Below are positions 1-10,664 of a stretch of 64,000 bases of DNA, piece after piece; the stretch's first letter is position 1; the number at the start of each line of letters is the position of its first letter. The stretch is from Rattus norvegicus. Taxonomy: Eukaryota; Chordata; Mammalia; Rodentia; Muridae. The stretch covers positions 34,477,725 to 34,541,724 of the forward strand of contig NC_086031.1 of the NCBI RefSeq assembly GCF_036323735.1, read 5' to 3'. The notes under the pieces were generated by a model. It was not told the DNA's origin. It worked only from the letters and a program-made list of their open reading frames with translations, and searched no databases. A program made the position numbers and the translations under genes.

Positions 1-490
1 TTGGGCCCCATCTAAAAGACATTTCTATGGAAGTAGCTTAAACAGATTTCGGAATAACCCTTAAAATTAAGCACCGTTAAACCGTAACCAAAAAGTACAT
101 GTGGACTAGAGATGTGTCAACATGTGTTTTGCGTCTTTCACTTGTGTAATTTATGTATCTTTCACGGCCCCTGGACAGACCCCATGTGCTGCACACATGG
201 CTGGTACTTTTCTTATTAGGAATGGCATAAAGAGGGTCAGGGGAATCAGACTACTGTACTGATAAACACTGATAAAAAATGGCTTCCCAGACACTCTCTT
301 TAATGTGAAGAACATTTTTTTTTTTTTCTGACGAACATAGAATTTCATGACTAAAAGTGACCTTGGAAGAATATGGTGCAAATTGTACATCTAGAAACTG
401 AGATCTGTCTTTAGGGGCTAACCGAATAAATACCACCAGATCTTCAAATATTAGTCACAAAACAAGAATGTGAACCTAAACTTATAGTCT
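1..490. other. Unassigned non-coding DNA
   Basis: I see no gene, SINE or clear repeat here. There is a T-run near 315-327. The short minus-strand open frames show no recognisable domain. Confidence 0.5.
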
Positions 491-497
491 ATTGTGC

Positions 498-685
498 TTT
501 CAAAATTGCATTTGTTTATTTGTGTGTGCTCACGCACATGTGTGCTGTACAGTCTGTGTGATGAGGTTGGAGGACAGCTTGCAGGAGTTGGTCCTCTCTT
601 TCATCATGTGGGTTCTGGGAATTGAACTCAGGTCATCAGGCTTGGTGACAAGCCTACTACACCATCCCATTAGTCCCGAGAGATT
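498..685 (-). mobile_element. B3/B2-type SINE, degenerate
   Basis: The stretch reads as the reverse complement of a tRNA-derived B3/B2 SINE. It has the TG-rich tail region, then GGAGGACAG..., then GGGAATTGAACTCAGGTC (B-box side) and a decayed promoter end near 680. Many mismatches indicate an old copy. Confidence 0.55.
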
Positions 686-689
686 TTTT

Positions 690-1855
690 TTTAATTTTTA
701 TTTTTCCAAACCAGTCTGCTCATAATTTTCATTGGAAGAACACCATTATTTTCTAGTTTAAAAGGATTTCTGAATAGCAGTTCTAAAAGTTACCCAGCAG
801 CTCCAACTAGGAGGATAGGAAGAAGATGGAAATCTGTAGAAACAGCGCAATGCTTGGCACATGAAGGTTTCTTAATTACTATTTTGGGGGAATTAAGGAA
901 CCACACCAGCAGCCAGGATGGCAGCCAGCTCAACTACCAGCACTGGTGGGAGTGTTCATAAGGACTACAAGATCTATAAAACTAAAGGGAGAAGCACGGT
1001 TGGGGGCCAATGTAGGCTTTGCCAATGAAAACACAGTGAGCTGGAGCTCCTGGAGGAAGTGTCTCTACCCAGAGGTGAGATTCAAGGCATTTAACAGCCC
1101 TGACCACACAGGCACTGGCCTTCACAGCTGCTGTGAACAGTCCCAAGCAGAGCCTACCAGCTACACCCAGCGCTTGTCTCTCTTGTGAGATACTCGTGGA
1201 GTGCTCGGATGCCTGCCCCTCCCACCCAGTAACTTCCCCTTTCATGTCCCCCCTGAGACAATGAAACTCCAATAAAATAGCAAAGCAGGGGAAGGAAGCA
1301 AGGATGATGGATGTGCCTGTTAGTGTATGGAAGATGTCAACTGGGTGAGGAACATTCTGCAGGTCGGAGGGACCGGTAGCTCAGTAGCATTGCATGCTGG
1401 AGTTAATTTGGTGGTACTTCATCATTTCTGAGTCTCTGTGAGTCAAGGCACTGAAGACGTATCTCCTAATCTCCGGAGCTCAGGAACCTCTGAGCATATT
1501 GTCTGACTTGCTAGGTGCATGATACGGAAGAGTTTCACCAAGACCAAAACAGCCATCAAGTTGGGGTAAAAAGAACTGTGAGCACCCCGCCTGCTGGCCA
1601 GGCTTTAAGTCTGGATCTGTCTTTTCTAAAGTAGGAGTCAGTACACGACAGATTAAGGAGACATGTACCTCGTGATGTGGAATCAAACCTCAAGAAACAT
1701 CTTGGGATTCTTTGAGGAGGAATGTATGAAGTCTTGGTATCCATGAAATAACAACAAAACATCATAAAAAAGAAATAACCTGATGTGTCGATAAAGAGGC
1801 AAATAAAGAAAGCAAGCGCACTGTTGGAAAATTTACCACTGGACCAATAATATGG
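690..1855. other. Unassigned non-coding DNA
   Basis: Non-repetitive to the eye. Short overlapping frames on both strands (for example 946-1188 plus and 982-1272 minus) have no recognisable domain and no plausible splice context. I see nothing to support a gene. Confidence 0.45.
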
Positions 1856-2039
1856 CACATCAGGTATAGGAGCTTGCCATTGAGCTTGAAGACCTGAGTT
1901 CGTTCCTTGGGTCCAACAGTGGAAGGAGAGAATTTTCCTATGTGGTTTTCTGACCTCCACCTGCACACTGTGGCATGTGCACGTGCACCCATGTGTCTGC
2001 ACGTGCTCTTGTGCACACACACACACACACACACACACA
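1856..2039 (+). mobile_element. B2/B3-type SINE with (CA)n tail
   Basis: A tRNA-like half (GAAGACCTGAGTTCG...) is followed by the typical TTCTGACCTCCACCTGCACAC end, which runs into a (CA)n tract at 2014-2039. Degenerate copy. Confidence 0.5.
2014..2039. repeat. (CA)n microsatellite
   Basis: About 13 CA units at the 3' end of a SINE, the usual origin of rodent CA repeats. Confidence 0.95.
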
Positions 2040-2075
2040 ATTAGTAAATAAATTTAATTAAGAAGAATAAAGACA

Positions 2076-2285
2076 AGCCAGAGAGATGGCTCAGTGTTTA
2101 AGAATGCTTGTTGTTCTTGCAAAGAACTAGGTTCAGTTCCTAACACCCACGTGGCAGTTCACAACTGTCTGCACTTCCACTTCAGGGGATCCGATGCTCT
2201 CTTTCTGCATCTAAGTGTACCCAGAACGTGTGTAGTGCACATTTAAACATGTGCACAAACACTTATACACCTAAGGTAAAAGTAA
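2076..2285 (+). mobile_element. B2/B3-type SINE
   Basis: Starts with GCCAGAGAGATGGCTCAGTG (A-box region), continues with AGGTTCAGTTCCTAACACCC (B-box region), and ends in an A-rich tail after GTGCACAAACACTTATAC. Moderately diverged. Confidence 0.7.
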
Positions 2286-2289
2286 ATTA

Positions 2290-2888
2290 ACCTTCAAACA
2301 AAGAATTTAAACCTTTCTGAAGACAGAAGGCAGTGATCTTGGCACACCCAAGTACTACATTGTGACAAACAAAACACATAGCTGAAGGATGTCATTCTTG
2401 CATGCATGCAGGAACATCCAAGCCTGTGGCCCTGATCTGTATGTGCTCAGGGTAGCTATGTATGTGGTCTAATCCAAAATAATTAAACATATTTAAAATG
2501 TGAGAATTGTCTTGCATTCTCTTGCTAATAATTTGACTGTGTAATGTTCATCACGATGAACTCTGTAAACTAACACCTTCCTGCATGATGTCATAAAGTT
2601 GTATAAAACAATGTAAAGGACAGTATTTTTCAAAAGGAGGCAGTGCTGGGGGTTCATGGTCTACCTCTGCGCTTCAAAGTCCATCCATATACAGAAACGT
2701 CCACATTTGGATGTTCAGCCCCATCGTACCCAGAATAATAATTCACCCAAGGTGTTCATTTTTCACACATGTAATCTATGAATGTTTCCTTATATGGTAA
2801 AGGGTATTTGTAGACATAAGTGAGGCTTTTGGAGAATGGGGAGATTGTTCTCCATCAGCCAGGTGGTCCAGTGTGAACCCAAGGACCT
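2290..2888. other. Unassigned non-coding DNA
   Basis: AT-rich sequence with no gene or clear repeat visible. Confidence 0.45.
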
Positions 2889-2889
2889 T

Positions 2890-3280
2890 TAGTGAAATGA
2901 TTCACTTTATTTGTCAATTTGATGCAACCTAGAACTAGGGAGAAGAGAATCTCATTGAAGGACTGTTTACCCTGGGTTGACTTGAGGGCATGTCTGCAGG
3001 GAAGATTGAATTAATTAAGTTAACTGGTGTGAGAAGACCTAGTCCACTGTGGGTGGTATTATTCCCTAGGTAGGGGAACCTGATCTATATGGTGAGGAAA
3101 TTGAGCTCAGCACAAACAGGCAGTGATGAACACATATGGGTTTATTTCTCTCTGTGCTTGACTGGATGGGATGTGAGTAGCTGCCTGAGGTTCCTGAGGC
3201 ACTAGCATATCCTTGCGACTATCACACAAAGCCTTTTGGGGTGAATCAACTTAACAGACATGGAGGGTTTTTGGGTTTGG
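2890..3280 (-). mobile_element. LTR-like mid-repetitive rodent repeat (family Y), minus copy
   Basis: The reverse complement matches the right part of a repeat seen again at 60,956-61,400 (CCACCCACA...GACTGGG, then TTAACTTAATTAA). I recognise the pattern as a common dispersed rodent repeat of LTR/MaLR character but do not assert its database name. Confidence 0.5.
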
Positions 3281-3292
3281 AGTTCAAGGGAG

Positions 3293-3570
3293 TGTGTTAG
3301 TTTCCTATTGTTGTGATAAAACACCATGATCAAGGCAACTTATAGAGGGAAGAGGTTATTTGGGGCTTATGGCTCTGGAAGATTTTGAATTCATGGTGGT
3401 AGAGTGGAGAAAGCAGGTGGCAGGCAGCTGGAGCATCAGGTGACAGTTTGCCTATTGAACCACAAATAGGAAACCAACAATACGAATTAAAAGATGGTAG
3501 TCTTTTGAGACCTCAAAGCTCACCAGTAGTGACATATTTCCTTCAGTAAAGTCACATTTCCAAAGTCTCC
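3293..3570 (+). mobile_element. LTR-like repeat (family Y), plus copy
   Basis: Begins TTAGTTTCCTATTGTTGTGA, then TAAAACACCATGATCAAGGC and AACTTATAGAGGGAAGAGG. The same start recurs near 10,976, 48,165, 53,415 and 60,956. Directly abuts the next repeat at 3,571. Confidence 0.6.
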
Positions 3571-4003
3571 CTGTGATGGTTTGTATATCCTGGGCCCAGA
3601 AAGTGGCACTATTAGAAGATGTGTCCCTGTTGGAGTAGGTGTGTCACTGTGGGTGCGGGCTTTAAGACCCTTATCCTAGCTGCGTGGGCCAGTCTTCTCC
3701 TTTTTCCCTTTGGAACAAGATGTAGAACTCTCAGCTCCTCCTGTACCATGCCTGCCTGGATGCTGCTATGCTCTTGCCTTGATAATGGACTGAACCTCTG
3801 AACCTGTAAGTCAGCCCCGATTAAATGTCCTTATAAGAGTTGCCTTAGAAGGGTTGGGGATTTAGCTCAGCGGTAGAGCGCTTGCCTAGCAGGCGCAAGG
3901 CCCTGGGTTCGATCCCCAGCTCCGGAAAAAACTAAAAAAAAAAAAAAAAAAAAAAAAAAGAGTTGCCTTGGTCATGGTGTCTGTTTACACAGTAAAACCC
4001 TCC
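3571..4003 (+). mobile_element. LTR-like repeat (family X), split by an ID element
   Basis: Starts TGTGATGGTTTGTATATCC and runs through GGAGTAGGTGTGTCACTG and CTCAGCTCCTCCTGTACC to GGTCATGGTGTCTGTTTACA and CAGTAAAACCC. The TG... start and length of about 300 bp suggest an LTR relic. An ID SINE splits it at 3,847-3,957. An inverted copy lies at 27,870-28,200. Confidence 0.65.
3835..3969 (+). mobile_element. ID SINE with A-tail and 12-bp target-site duplication
   Basis: The ID core runs from GGGTTGGGGATTTAGCTCAG at 3,851 to CCCCAGCTCCGG at 3,928, followed by an A-rich tail to about 3,957. The tRNA-like A box and B box (GGTTCGATCCC) are intact. The flanks AAGAGTTGCCTT at 3,835-3,846 and 3,958-3,969 are a perfect duplication. 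It interrupts family X, so it is younger than that element. The core differs from the usual ID at a few sites (AGCGGTAG, CAGGCGC). Confidence 0.95.
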
Positions 4004-4009
4004 CCAAGT

Positions 4010-4678
4010 ATGCATTGAGTATCCAGATGCCTGAGACTTACAGGGTATATATCATTCAAACTGTCACACGGAGGGGCACTGGGGGAGGATTGGTCTTTTA
4101 AGGTAAGAGGTTTATTAGAAGAGTTACTAACACCATAGAAAGACAGGAAGACATAAGCATGGTGGGGCTGCAGAGGAGGGTTCAGGCACATGTAGCAGAG
4201 CCCCGTTTTATAGCTTTCTGAGAACGTGGTGGTGGGGCATTCTATGCCATGGGATGGATGAGGACCCATTGCAGTCATGCTGTCTTTGAGTCATCTACGA
4301 CACAAGACACCCAAGAGTCTAGATAAACAGGTTATTGGAAATCAAATTACTGTAGTTTTGGGAATTATCTAAGTTCATCCAAATGGGACAGCTTCACAAA
4401 ATGTCGTGACACCTGCTGACAAGACCACCAGCTTCTCCTGACCTCAAAGCTAAGAGTGCCTGTAGCAGAGATTTCATTACCTTACTGTAGCTCATCTACC
4501 TGATGCTCCCACCAATGTACTTACATGATTTTCTTTGTTTTGTTGCTATAAATTCTTCATGGAATTGTCTTGCCAGAACAGGCTATGTGTGTGTTCCTTG
4601 CCATAATTACCTTACCCTTTGAGGTAAGAGCTGTTTTTCCTATGTCAACAGTTAGGACTTTGATCTCTGAACAACTTA
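4010..4678. other. Unassigned non-coding DNA
   Basis: No gene and no clear repeat recognised. A palindromic-looking TACCTTAC/GAGGTAAG pair lies at 4,608-4,628. Confidence 0.4.
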
Positions 4679-4679
4679 A

Positions 4680-4896
4680 TTTTTTTTTTAAAATTTTTAT
4701 GTGTGGTGTTTTGCCTGTATTTATGGCTGTGCACCACATGTATGCAGTACCAACAGAGGCCAGAAGAGGGACACGGATTCAGTGGAACTGGAGTTACAGG
4801 TGGTTGTAAGCCACCATGCAGGTACCAGGAATTGAACCTGAGTTCTCCAGATGGGCAGTCAGTACTCTTAACCACTGAGCCATCTCTTCAGCCCCA
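4680..4896 (-). mobile_element. B3 SINE
   Basis: Reverse complement of a well-preserved B3: it ends GAGCCATCTCTTCAGCCCC (promoter end) and carries GGAATTGAACCTGAGTTC and GAGTTACAGGTGGTTG. The A-tail appears as a T-run at 4,681-4,690. Confidence 0.85.
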
Positions 4897-4904
4897 CTAA
4901 ACTA

Positions 4905-5255
4905 TTTTAAAGAGCGTATATGTACATATATTTGTGTATGAGGGCGTGCATGTGCACATGTGACAACTTTTACTGTCATTTCTCAGGTATTATTATTTTT
5001 GTTTTGGTTTGGTTTTTGAGAAAACATCTCTCAGAGGCCTGGAATTTTCCTAGGAGCCCTAGGGATCCTCCTGTCTCATCCTTTCCAGTGTTGGGATTCT
5101 AAGATGTACCAACTAACACGCCTACTTTCCCTTTTTAAAACAAAACAAAACAAAACAAAACAAAACAAAACAAAACGTGGGTTCTTGGGCTTGAACTCTG
5201 GTCCTTGTGTCTGCAAACCAAGCACTTTACTGGTTGAGTCATCCCCCAGCCTCTG
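4905..5255 (-). mobile_element. B1/B4-type SINE remnant with (CAAAA)n
   Basis: Reads in reverse as a B4-like element: GTGTTGGGATTCTAAGATG (B1 right part) and CAAGCACTTTACTGGTTGAG followed by TCATCCCCCAGCC (tRNA-like end). A (CAAAA)n run at 5,137-5,176 interrupts it. Confidence 0.6.
5137..5176. repeat. (CAAAA)n microsatellite
   Basis: Eight pentanucleotide units inside a decayed SINE. Confidence 0.95.
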
Positions 5256-5351
5256 TATGTATGTTTTTAAGAAACCAAGGTGAAAGTCAATGTGGCACTC
5301 CGTCATCCACACTGACATACAGCCTGGTAGCATTTTCTGTCTTCACAGTGC

Positions 5352-5598
5352 CATGCCTAGCCTACCTTTTCACTGGCTGCCACCATGCTTAGCTTAGTTC
5401 TGCATTGGCTGACACTATGCCTAGCCTAGCTCTTCATTGGCTGTCACAACGCTTAGCCTAGCTCTTCATTGACTGTCATCATGCCTAGCCTAACTCTTCA
5501 TTGGCTGCCATCATGCATACCCTAGCTCTTCATTGGTTGCAACCATGCCTAGCCTAGCTCTTCATTGGCTGCCACCATGCCTAGCTCTTCATTGGCTT
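5352..5598. repeat. 32-bp tandem repeat, about 7.7 units
   Basis: Units start at 5352, 5384, 5416, 5448, 5480, 5512, 5544 and 5576, an exact 32-bp period. Each unit has CATGCCTAGCC, then a CTCTTCATTGGCTG core, then a CCAC end. Units differ by point changes; the last is shortened. No indels break the phase before the last unit. Non-coding. Confidence 0.95.
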
Positions 5599-5929
5599 CC
5601 TTCCACACCATCCTCTATCCTCGGACAAACATTATTTTCATTTTTATCCAATCCAATTTATCTTCTTTTTTCTTACTTTGTGCCTCTGATGTAGAATCTC
5701 AGGATCCACTGCCAAATCTGAGGTCTTAGAAACTCTTTCCCTCACCTCAGAAGGAAATCCTCCACCCATTAAACAACCACGTTCTATTTTAATATCCACA
5801 CCCCTGTACCACCCCAGCAATCAAACCACCAGTCTGCTTTTCTGTCCCAGTGGATTTGTCTATTACTGAATCTTTCAAAGAAGAACCATAAATTGTATGA
5901 CTGTTTTTAGTCTGGCTTCTTGCTGTTAA

Positions 5930-5931
<2 letters not shown>

Positions 5932-5979
<48 letters not shown>
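5932..5979. repeat. (TG)n microsatellite
   Basis: About 24 uninterrupted TG units inside the split of the old L1. Confidence 0.97.
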
Positions 5980-5980
<1 letters not shown>

Positions 5981-6190
5981 CATATTTGTGTGTGTAAATT
6001 CAGGCATGCTCAGGCCATGACATGTATATGGAGGTAAGAGAACAACCCCAAGCATCAGTCTTCACCCTCCACCCTCTTTGAGGGTCTCACCTTGTTCACT
6101 ACTGCACTCACCTGGTCCTTGAACCAGACCAATGTTGTTGCAATGAGTATTTGCAAGGAAAGCCATTTGGGCCAATAGATATACTGTATG
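5980..6190 (-). mobile_element. B4-type SINE remnant
   Basis: TG-rich start, GGAGGTAAGAGAACAACCCC, AGCATCAGTCTTCACCCTCC and GAGGGTCTCACCTTG resemble the B1-derived half of B4 read on the minus strand. Degenerate. Confidence 0.4.
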
Positions 6191-6225
6191 ACACATTGGG
6201 ACACCTACAGCTTCTAGGGTGAGAG

Positions 6226-6226
6226 T

Positions 6227-6261
<35 letters not shown>

Positions 6262-6265
6262 TTTT
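6226..6265. repeat. (TTTA)n microsatellite
   Basis: Ten tetranucleotide units followed by a T-rich stretch. Confidence 0.95.
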
Positions 6266-6269
6266 TCTT

Positions 6270-6390
6270 TGGGGGGCTGCAAGGGAGGAAGGTGGATATG
6301 AAGGAATGGGGAAAAGAGTCAGATTGGAATGCACAACGTGAAATTCACAAAGAATCAATTAAAAAGTAAAAAAATGCATAATAACACTTG
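6270..6390 (+). mobile_element. Short L1 3' end fragment
   Basis: GGAATGGGGAAAAGAGTCAG and GTGAAATTCACAAAGAATCA followed by AATTAAAAAGTAAAAAAATG resemble the extreme 3' end of an older rodent L1 with its A-rich tail on the plus strand. Severely 5'-truncated. Confidence 0.5.
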
Positions 6391-7024
6391 CATAGGACCT
6401 ACCCGCATCCTCCCTTATTTTTAAGATCATCTCTGCATTGGCTATAACACCCGGTACACTGTCAATGCGATTAGATAATTGCTATATTGTATGTTTAGGG
6501 AACATTGGCAAAGAATAACTCTTTCTGTCCGTGTTCATTACACACACATTATTTTGCTGATTGCTTCTGATTGACAGTTGGTTGAATCCGCACATCTCCG
6601 GCCCACGGATATAGAGATCTGGCTATATTTCATTTGTATTTCATATATTCCGTAGGAGGAGAATTGCTAGGTCACATGATCACTGTCATCCATATGCTAG
6701 TGCTTAACTATTTACGCTTAACTTTTTGAGGGACTGCCAAACTCTGCTCACAGTGGCGGCACTATTTCATAGTCTGCCAACAATGTACGAAAGTTCAAAT
6801 TTCTCTGTGTCTTTGCCAACGCATGTTTTTGTTTCCACTCTTCGGTTACACCATCATAAACGAACATGCAGTATATATCAGTGACCATGCAGCATAGATC
6901 ACTGCAGCTCTGATCTGCAATTTCTTAATGACCAATGATGTTGAAAATCTTTTCTGTGCGTTCTGGTGGCCATTTGGGAAGAGTTATGCTCCAGGCCTTT
7001 GCTCATTTTAGAACTGCATTGCTT

Positions 7025-7312
7025 AGGGGCTGGAAACAGGCTTAGTGGCTCAACCGTTTGCTGTGCAAGACTGAGGGCTGGAGCTTAGATCCCAGCACCC
7101 ACTTATGCGGTGGACAAGTATAGCCTGCCTGTTATCCCAGCATGCGGGAGCAGAGATGGGATCCCTGGAGCAAGCTGCCAGCTAAACTAGCAGAAGCAAT
7201 GAACTCCAAGTTCAAATGAGAGACCTTGCCTTGATATGTAATGTGAAGAGTGATTGAGGAAGACATCTGACATCAACCTCTGGCCTCTACAGACATGTAG
7301 CATAATCACGAA
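7025..7312 (+). mobile_element. B4/RSINE1-type SINE
   Basis: tRNA-like left half (GGGGCTGGAAACAGGCTTAG ... GAGCTTAGATCCCAGCACCC) joined to a B1-like half (CTGTTATCCCAGCATGCGGG ... GAGACCTTGCC) and the typical end CAACCTCTGGCCTCTACAGA. Plus orientation. Confidence 0.75.
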
Positions 7313-7314
7313 TA

Positions 7315-7797
7315 TGCAAAATTGATTATCACTATAATATACGAGTTCTATATATGATCTGATTATCAGAAACAACCCTTTATTAGACAAAAGACAATGT
7401 CTCCGCGTTGGAAGACTTTAGGTCAATTTGTTTTTATCTGTTTATTTGAATTCACTTGTGAGGTCATCTGGTCTTGCACTTTTCATTTTCAGGAGCGTTA
7501 TATTTTTATTTTTTTATAAGTAGGGTTTGTCTATGGGTATAAACATGAACAGTTAGAATGTGGCTTGACATTGTTCTGAGGGTGCTGTGCAGGCTGCTGG
7601 AGGAGACAAGGCACCAGTGATCTTGCCCCTCTGTGAATCCTGTGATCCCCAAGATCAATCTTCTGAAAGAAATATTTAAGCCTGTGCAATAGCGGTGCCG
7701 CTGTTGTGTAGGGGAACAACTATTTTCTGTTATAGAAGATTTCAATCCCAATCTGGGATTTCTTTCCCACCTTTGACATTCAGTTCCTGCATAAAAG

Positions 7798-7800
<3 letters not shown>
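7315..7800. other. Unassigned non-coding DNA
   Basis: No recognisable gene or repeat. Minus-strand frames here read through the adjoining CA repeat and are not credible. Confidence 0.4.

Positions 7801-7804
<4 letters not shown>

Positions 7805-7835
<31 letters not shown>
7805..7835. repeat. (CA)n microsatellite
   Basis: About 15 CA units. Confidence 0.95.
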
Positions 7836-7841
<6 letters not shown>

Positions 7842-8260
7842 AACCTGTATTATTTACAATAAGCCTTAAGCAGCACAAGAGGTGGGCAGATATCTATCCT
7901 CTATGCGGTAGGAATCTACTTTCCTATTATAACCCTGAGTTATTACTTACTATGGTTCATCTGGGCTGCTCTTAACTCCGTTGGCCAGCACTCAGGGCCA
8001 CACTTTTAGGACTCACTAACCTATGGAGGCTTCTTTTCCATTCACCTTCATCTCCCTCATGGTTCTTCTCTGACTCCCAGGCCCCACCTATGTCTCTTCT
8101 TCCCAGCTATTGGCTGTCGGTGACCTTATTAACCAATAAGAAATAACTTGATGGCAAGGTATCATTTGGGTCTACCTGCAGAGTTTTCTCCTCTCTGGGG
8201 CAACCTGATCTTGAGGAATCAATATTAGCATTAAAATACAAGCAGCATCAGGCCAACCCA
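7836..8260. mobile_element. Possible LTR relic
   Basis: CCCAGCTATTGGCTGTCGGT and TTATTAACCAATAAGAAATA with paired CCAAT-type boxes resemble rodent ERV LTR promoters; a related pattern lies near 42,230-42,290. Termini are not clear, so this is a weak call. Confidence 0.35.
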
Positions 8261-8261
8261 C

Positions 8262-8560
8262 TACAATTCTTTGATTGGTAATGTTTTTATAGAAAATTTG
8301 ATTATTGGTCCAATCTCTTTGATTATAGTATTTTGAGATTTTTCTAGTTCTTCTTAGAGTTGTATTAATAATTTGTATATTTCTAGGAATCTGTCCATTT
8401 TATATAAGCTATGTAACCAGTGGATATGATGGTTGGTTCATAGCATCTTTCACAACCTATTTAGTTTCAGGAATTTTGATAGTAATATACTCACATTTTA
8501 AATATACTCACACTGGTTATTCAGTCTCCTCTTTTGATATTACCATAACTCAAGTGTTTT
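8262..8560 (-). mobile_element. Ancient L1 ORF2 fragment
   Basis: TGGTCCAATCTCTTTGATTA and TTTCTAGGAATCTGTCCATT followed by GTTTCAGGAATTTTGA resemble the minus-strand image of old mammalian L1 ORF2 upstream of the RT core. Open frame lost. Confidence 0.55.
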
Positions 8561-8584
8561 AAATCAGATTATTTATTTATCATC

Positions 8585-8815
8585 TGTCTCTCTCTGTGCC
8601 TTTCTCTATCTATGTGTGTCTGTTTGTGTCTGTGTGTCTTCATGTCTCTTCTGTGTGTGTTTCTCTCTGTATGCCCCCCTCTCTCTCTGTCTTCTCTCCC
8701 ACTAAGTTCTTTCTTTCCTTTCCTCCTCCTCCTCCTCCCCCTCCTCCTCCTCCTCCTCCCCCTACTCCTCCTCCTCCTCCTCCTCTTTCTCTTTCTCTCT
8801 CTTGCTTTTCTATAT
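8585..8815. repeat. Pyrimidine-rich tract with (TCC)n
   Basis: CT/TG-rich simple sequence leads into (CTC)n at 8,720-8,787 and then CTTTCTCTTTCTCTCTC. The plus strand is almost pure pyrimidine for over 70 bases, so triplex-type structure is possible. Frames through it are low-complexity artefacts. Confidence 0.9.
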
Positions 8816-8819
8816 ATGG

Positions 8820-9015
8820 TCTCATGTTGTACAGGTCAGTTTCAGACTCTACATAGCTGAGAACAACCTTGAACTTTTGATCCTCCTGTCTCTGCCTACC
8901 TAGTGATGGAATTGCAGGAGTGCACCATCATATTTGACTTTATGCAGTGCTGCTGCTGGAACCCAGGGCTTGCTTCATTCACTTGCTTTACTTACTGATT
9001 GCATATACCCCTAGT
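8820..9015 (-). mobile_element. B1-type SINE remnant
   Basis: Minus-strand B1 pattern: CCTTGAACTTTTGATCCTCC, TGTCTCTGCCTACCTAGTGA and GCAGGAGTGCACCATCATAT. Diverged. Confidence 0.65.
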
Positions 9016-9680
9016 TCCCCTCAACAATTTTGAAGAATATTATATACACTATTAGTGACTACACTCACAACACTACACAACACGCCTCTTCGGAATTTAG
9101 CACTCAATGTTTATTTTAAAAGGATAGCTTTTCCAGATGCGGAAACAGGATATTAACAGGTTTTCTTCCCCTAACATGAGCTCTTGGTCTATACTTTCTT
9201 TGCTTCGGATACTTTGTTACGAGTTGAACATTTTAGCTTTGTGCTGTGATAACCCTGGAAGTCAGATCTTCCTCCTCCGCCATGACTGATGTGCTAGCTG
9301 GGTAGTGACATTCATGGCTTTTCTCAAACTAAAGTTTACAAGTAAGTCATTTCAAGTGGTGTATGGTCACCGAGGCTTCTCTTCTGTGGACTCTGAAGCC
9401 AGCCAAGGACTTTCTCTAATAAAACTAAAGAGAAAATTTAAGGGTGCTTTATCTTCCAAAGGACTCCAATGAATACTGCATAGGAAGTAGCTTCAGTGCC
9501 TGGGATGTTGGAGAATGATCAGCTACTATGTCAGTCGCTAGTAAACCTCCAGATAAAAAAATATAAACCATACACCACTGACCCCTAGAGATCAGAGTTC
9601 CTATTGCCCATCACTAGCAAACTGCATAGGGATAAACCTCCATCACCTCCATCACTGCATCTCGTTCTGATTGCTTTACT
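9016..9680. other. Unassigned non-coding DNA
   Basis: No gene or clear repeat recognised before the CT tract. Confidence 0.4.

Positions 9681-9682
<2 letters not shown>

Positions 9683-9776
<94 letters not shown>
9683..9776. repeat. (CT)n microsatellite
   Basis: Over 90 bp of CT with two interruptions (TGTCTTT) near 9,720. A long polypyrimidine mirror repeat. Confidence 0.97.
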
Positions 9777-9875
9777 CTCCATTGTGCTAAGCTGTTACTT
9801 ATTGCCACTACCTAGAAAGCCCTCCACATATCTGTATGTAACTTAACTGGTTCCACCTGATCACCTTGGTTCAAA

Positions 9876-9936
9876 AACAACAACAGCAGCAGCAACAACA
9901 ACAACAACAACAGCAACAACAACAGCAACAACAACA
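9876..9936. repeat. (CAA)/(CAG) mixed triplet repeat
   Basis: CAA units with interspersed CAG units. Minus-strand reading gives a poly-Cys artefact. Confidence 0.95.
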
Positions 9937-9939
9937 CTG

Positions 9940-10660
9940 GTCACCAAATTGGTAAATGGAGTTCAAATCTTGGAACCTGCATAGCAGAAGGACAGAACTG
10001 TTTCCTGAGGGTTGTTTTCTTTTCTTCACATGTGTGCTATAGAACACTTGCATGCGCACCTACACATACAACTAATAACTCTGTAGTGAGAATGCTTTAA
10101 ATGTATAGAATTAATGCAGTCAAGTTTAAATTGCTTTTCTAACCCCTTTGAAAAGCTGGGAAGGAAATACCAAGAATGGTTGCCTCTAACCACAGGACTA
10201 CATGTCAAACTGGAAAGATGGGACAATTCGAAGCCTTAAATGTCTAATAAATTCTTTTTATGAGTCAGAGCTTCCAAATACCAATAATTGGAAAAATATG
10301 TAATAAAATATTCTAGAGAAAAGTTAAAAATAAGCAGTGATAAAATGAGAGCAGCGTCTGTATCATTTAAGTCCAGTCATGGAAAAAAACGAGGGGACGA
10401 CTACAAAGATGGGGAGAAAGTAAAGGAGGTTTAAAAACGGAAGGAAAAAAAACTAGGAAATTTTGTCTTTAAACGACAATGATTTTTATTAAAAGTAAAC
10501 CACTCTCAAATGATTATAAACATCTTCATCTATATTGGATCATATTGGATGTAAGAGATAGTTTATAATGACGAAAGGAGACATCTAGAAAGTATGAAAA
10601 TAGCGTGAACCAGTGCATTCCAAATGACCATTATGAACTGTAAGGAGTCTAAGCAGGGTG
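9940..10660. other. Unassigned non-coding DNA
   Basis: AT-rich; no gene or repeat recognised. Confidence 0.4.
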
Positions 10661-10664
10661 AGAA

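Larger units (their letters stand above)
5640..7020 (-). mobile_element. Ancient L1 (L1M-type) 3' region, interrupted
   Basis: 5,640-5,930 resembles an old mammalian L1 3'UTR read in reverse, and 6,420-7,020 resembles old L1 ORF2 3' end (GAGGACTGCCAAACT-like, AATGACCAATGATGTTGAAA, GTGGCCATTTGGGAAG in reverse sense). Decayed beyond any open frame. Younger sequence (TG repeat, SINE-like, short L1 3' end) splits it at about 5,930-6,420. Confidence 0.6.

Noticed and set aside
3851..3928. tRNA-like gene with A and B boxes
   Set aside because: This is the ID SINE core with A-tail and target-site duplications, not a tRNA gene. The same applies to the ID copies at 27.4 and 63.2 kb and to B2/B3 left halves.
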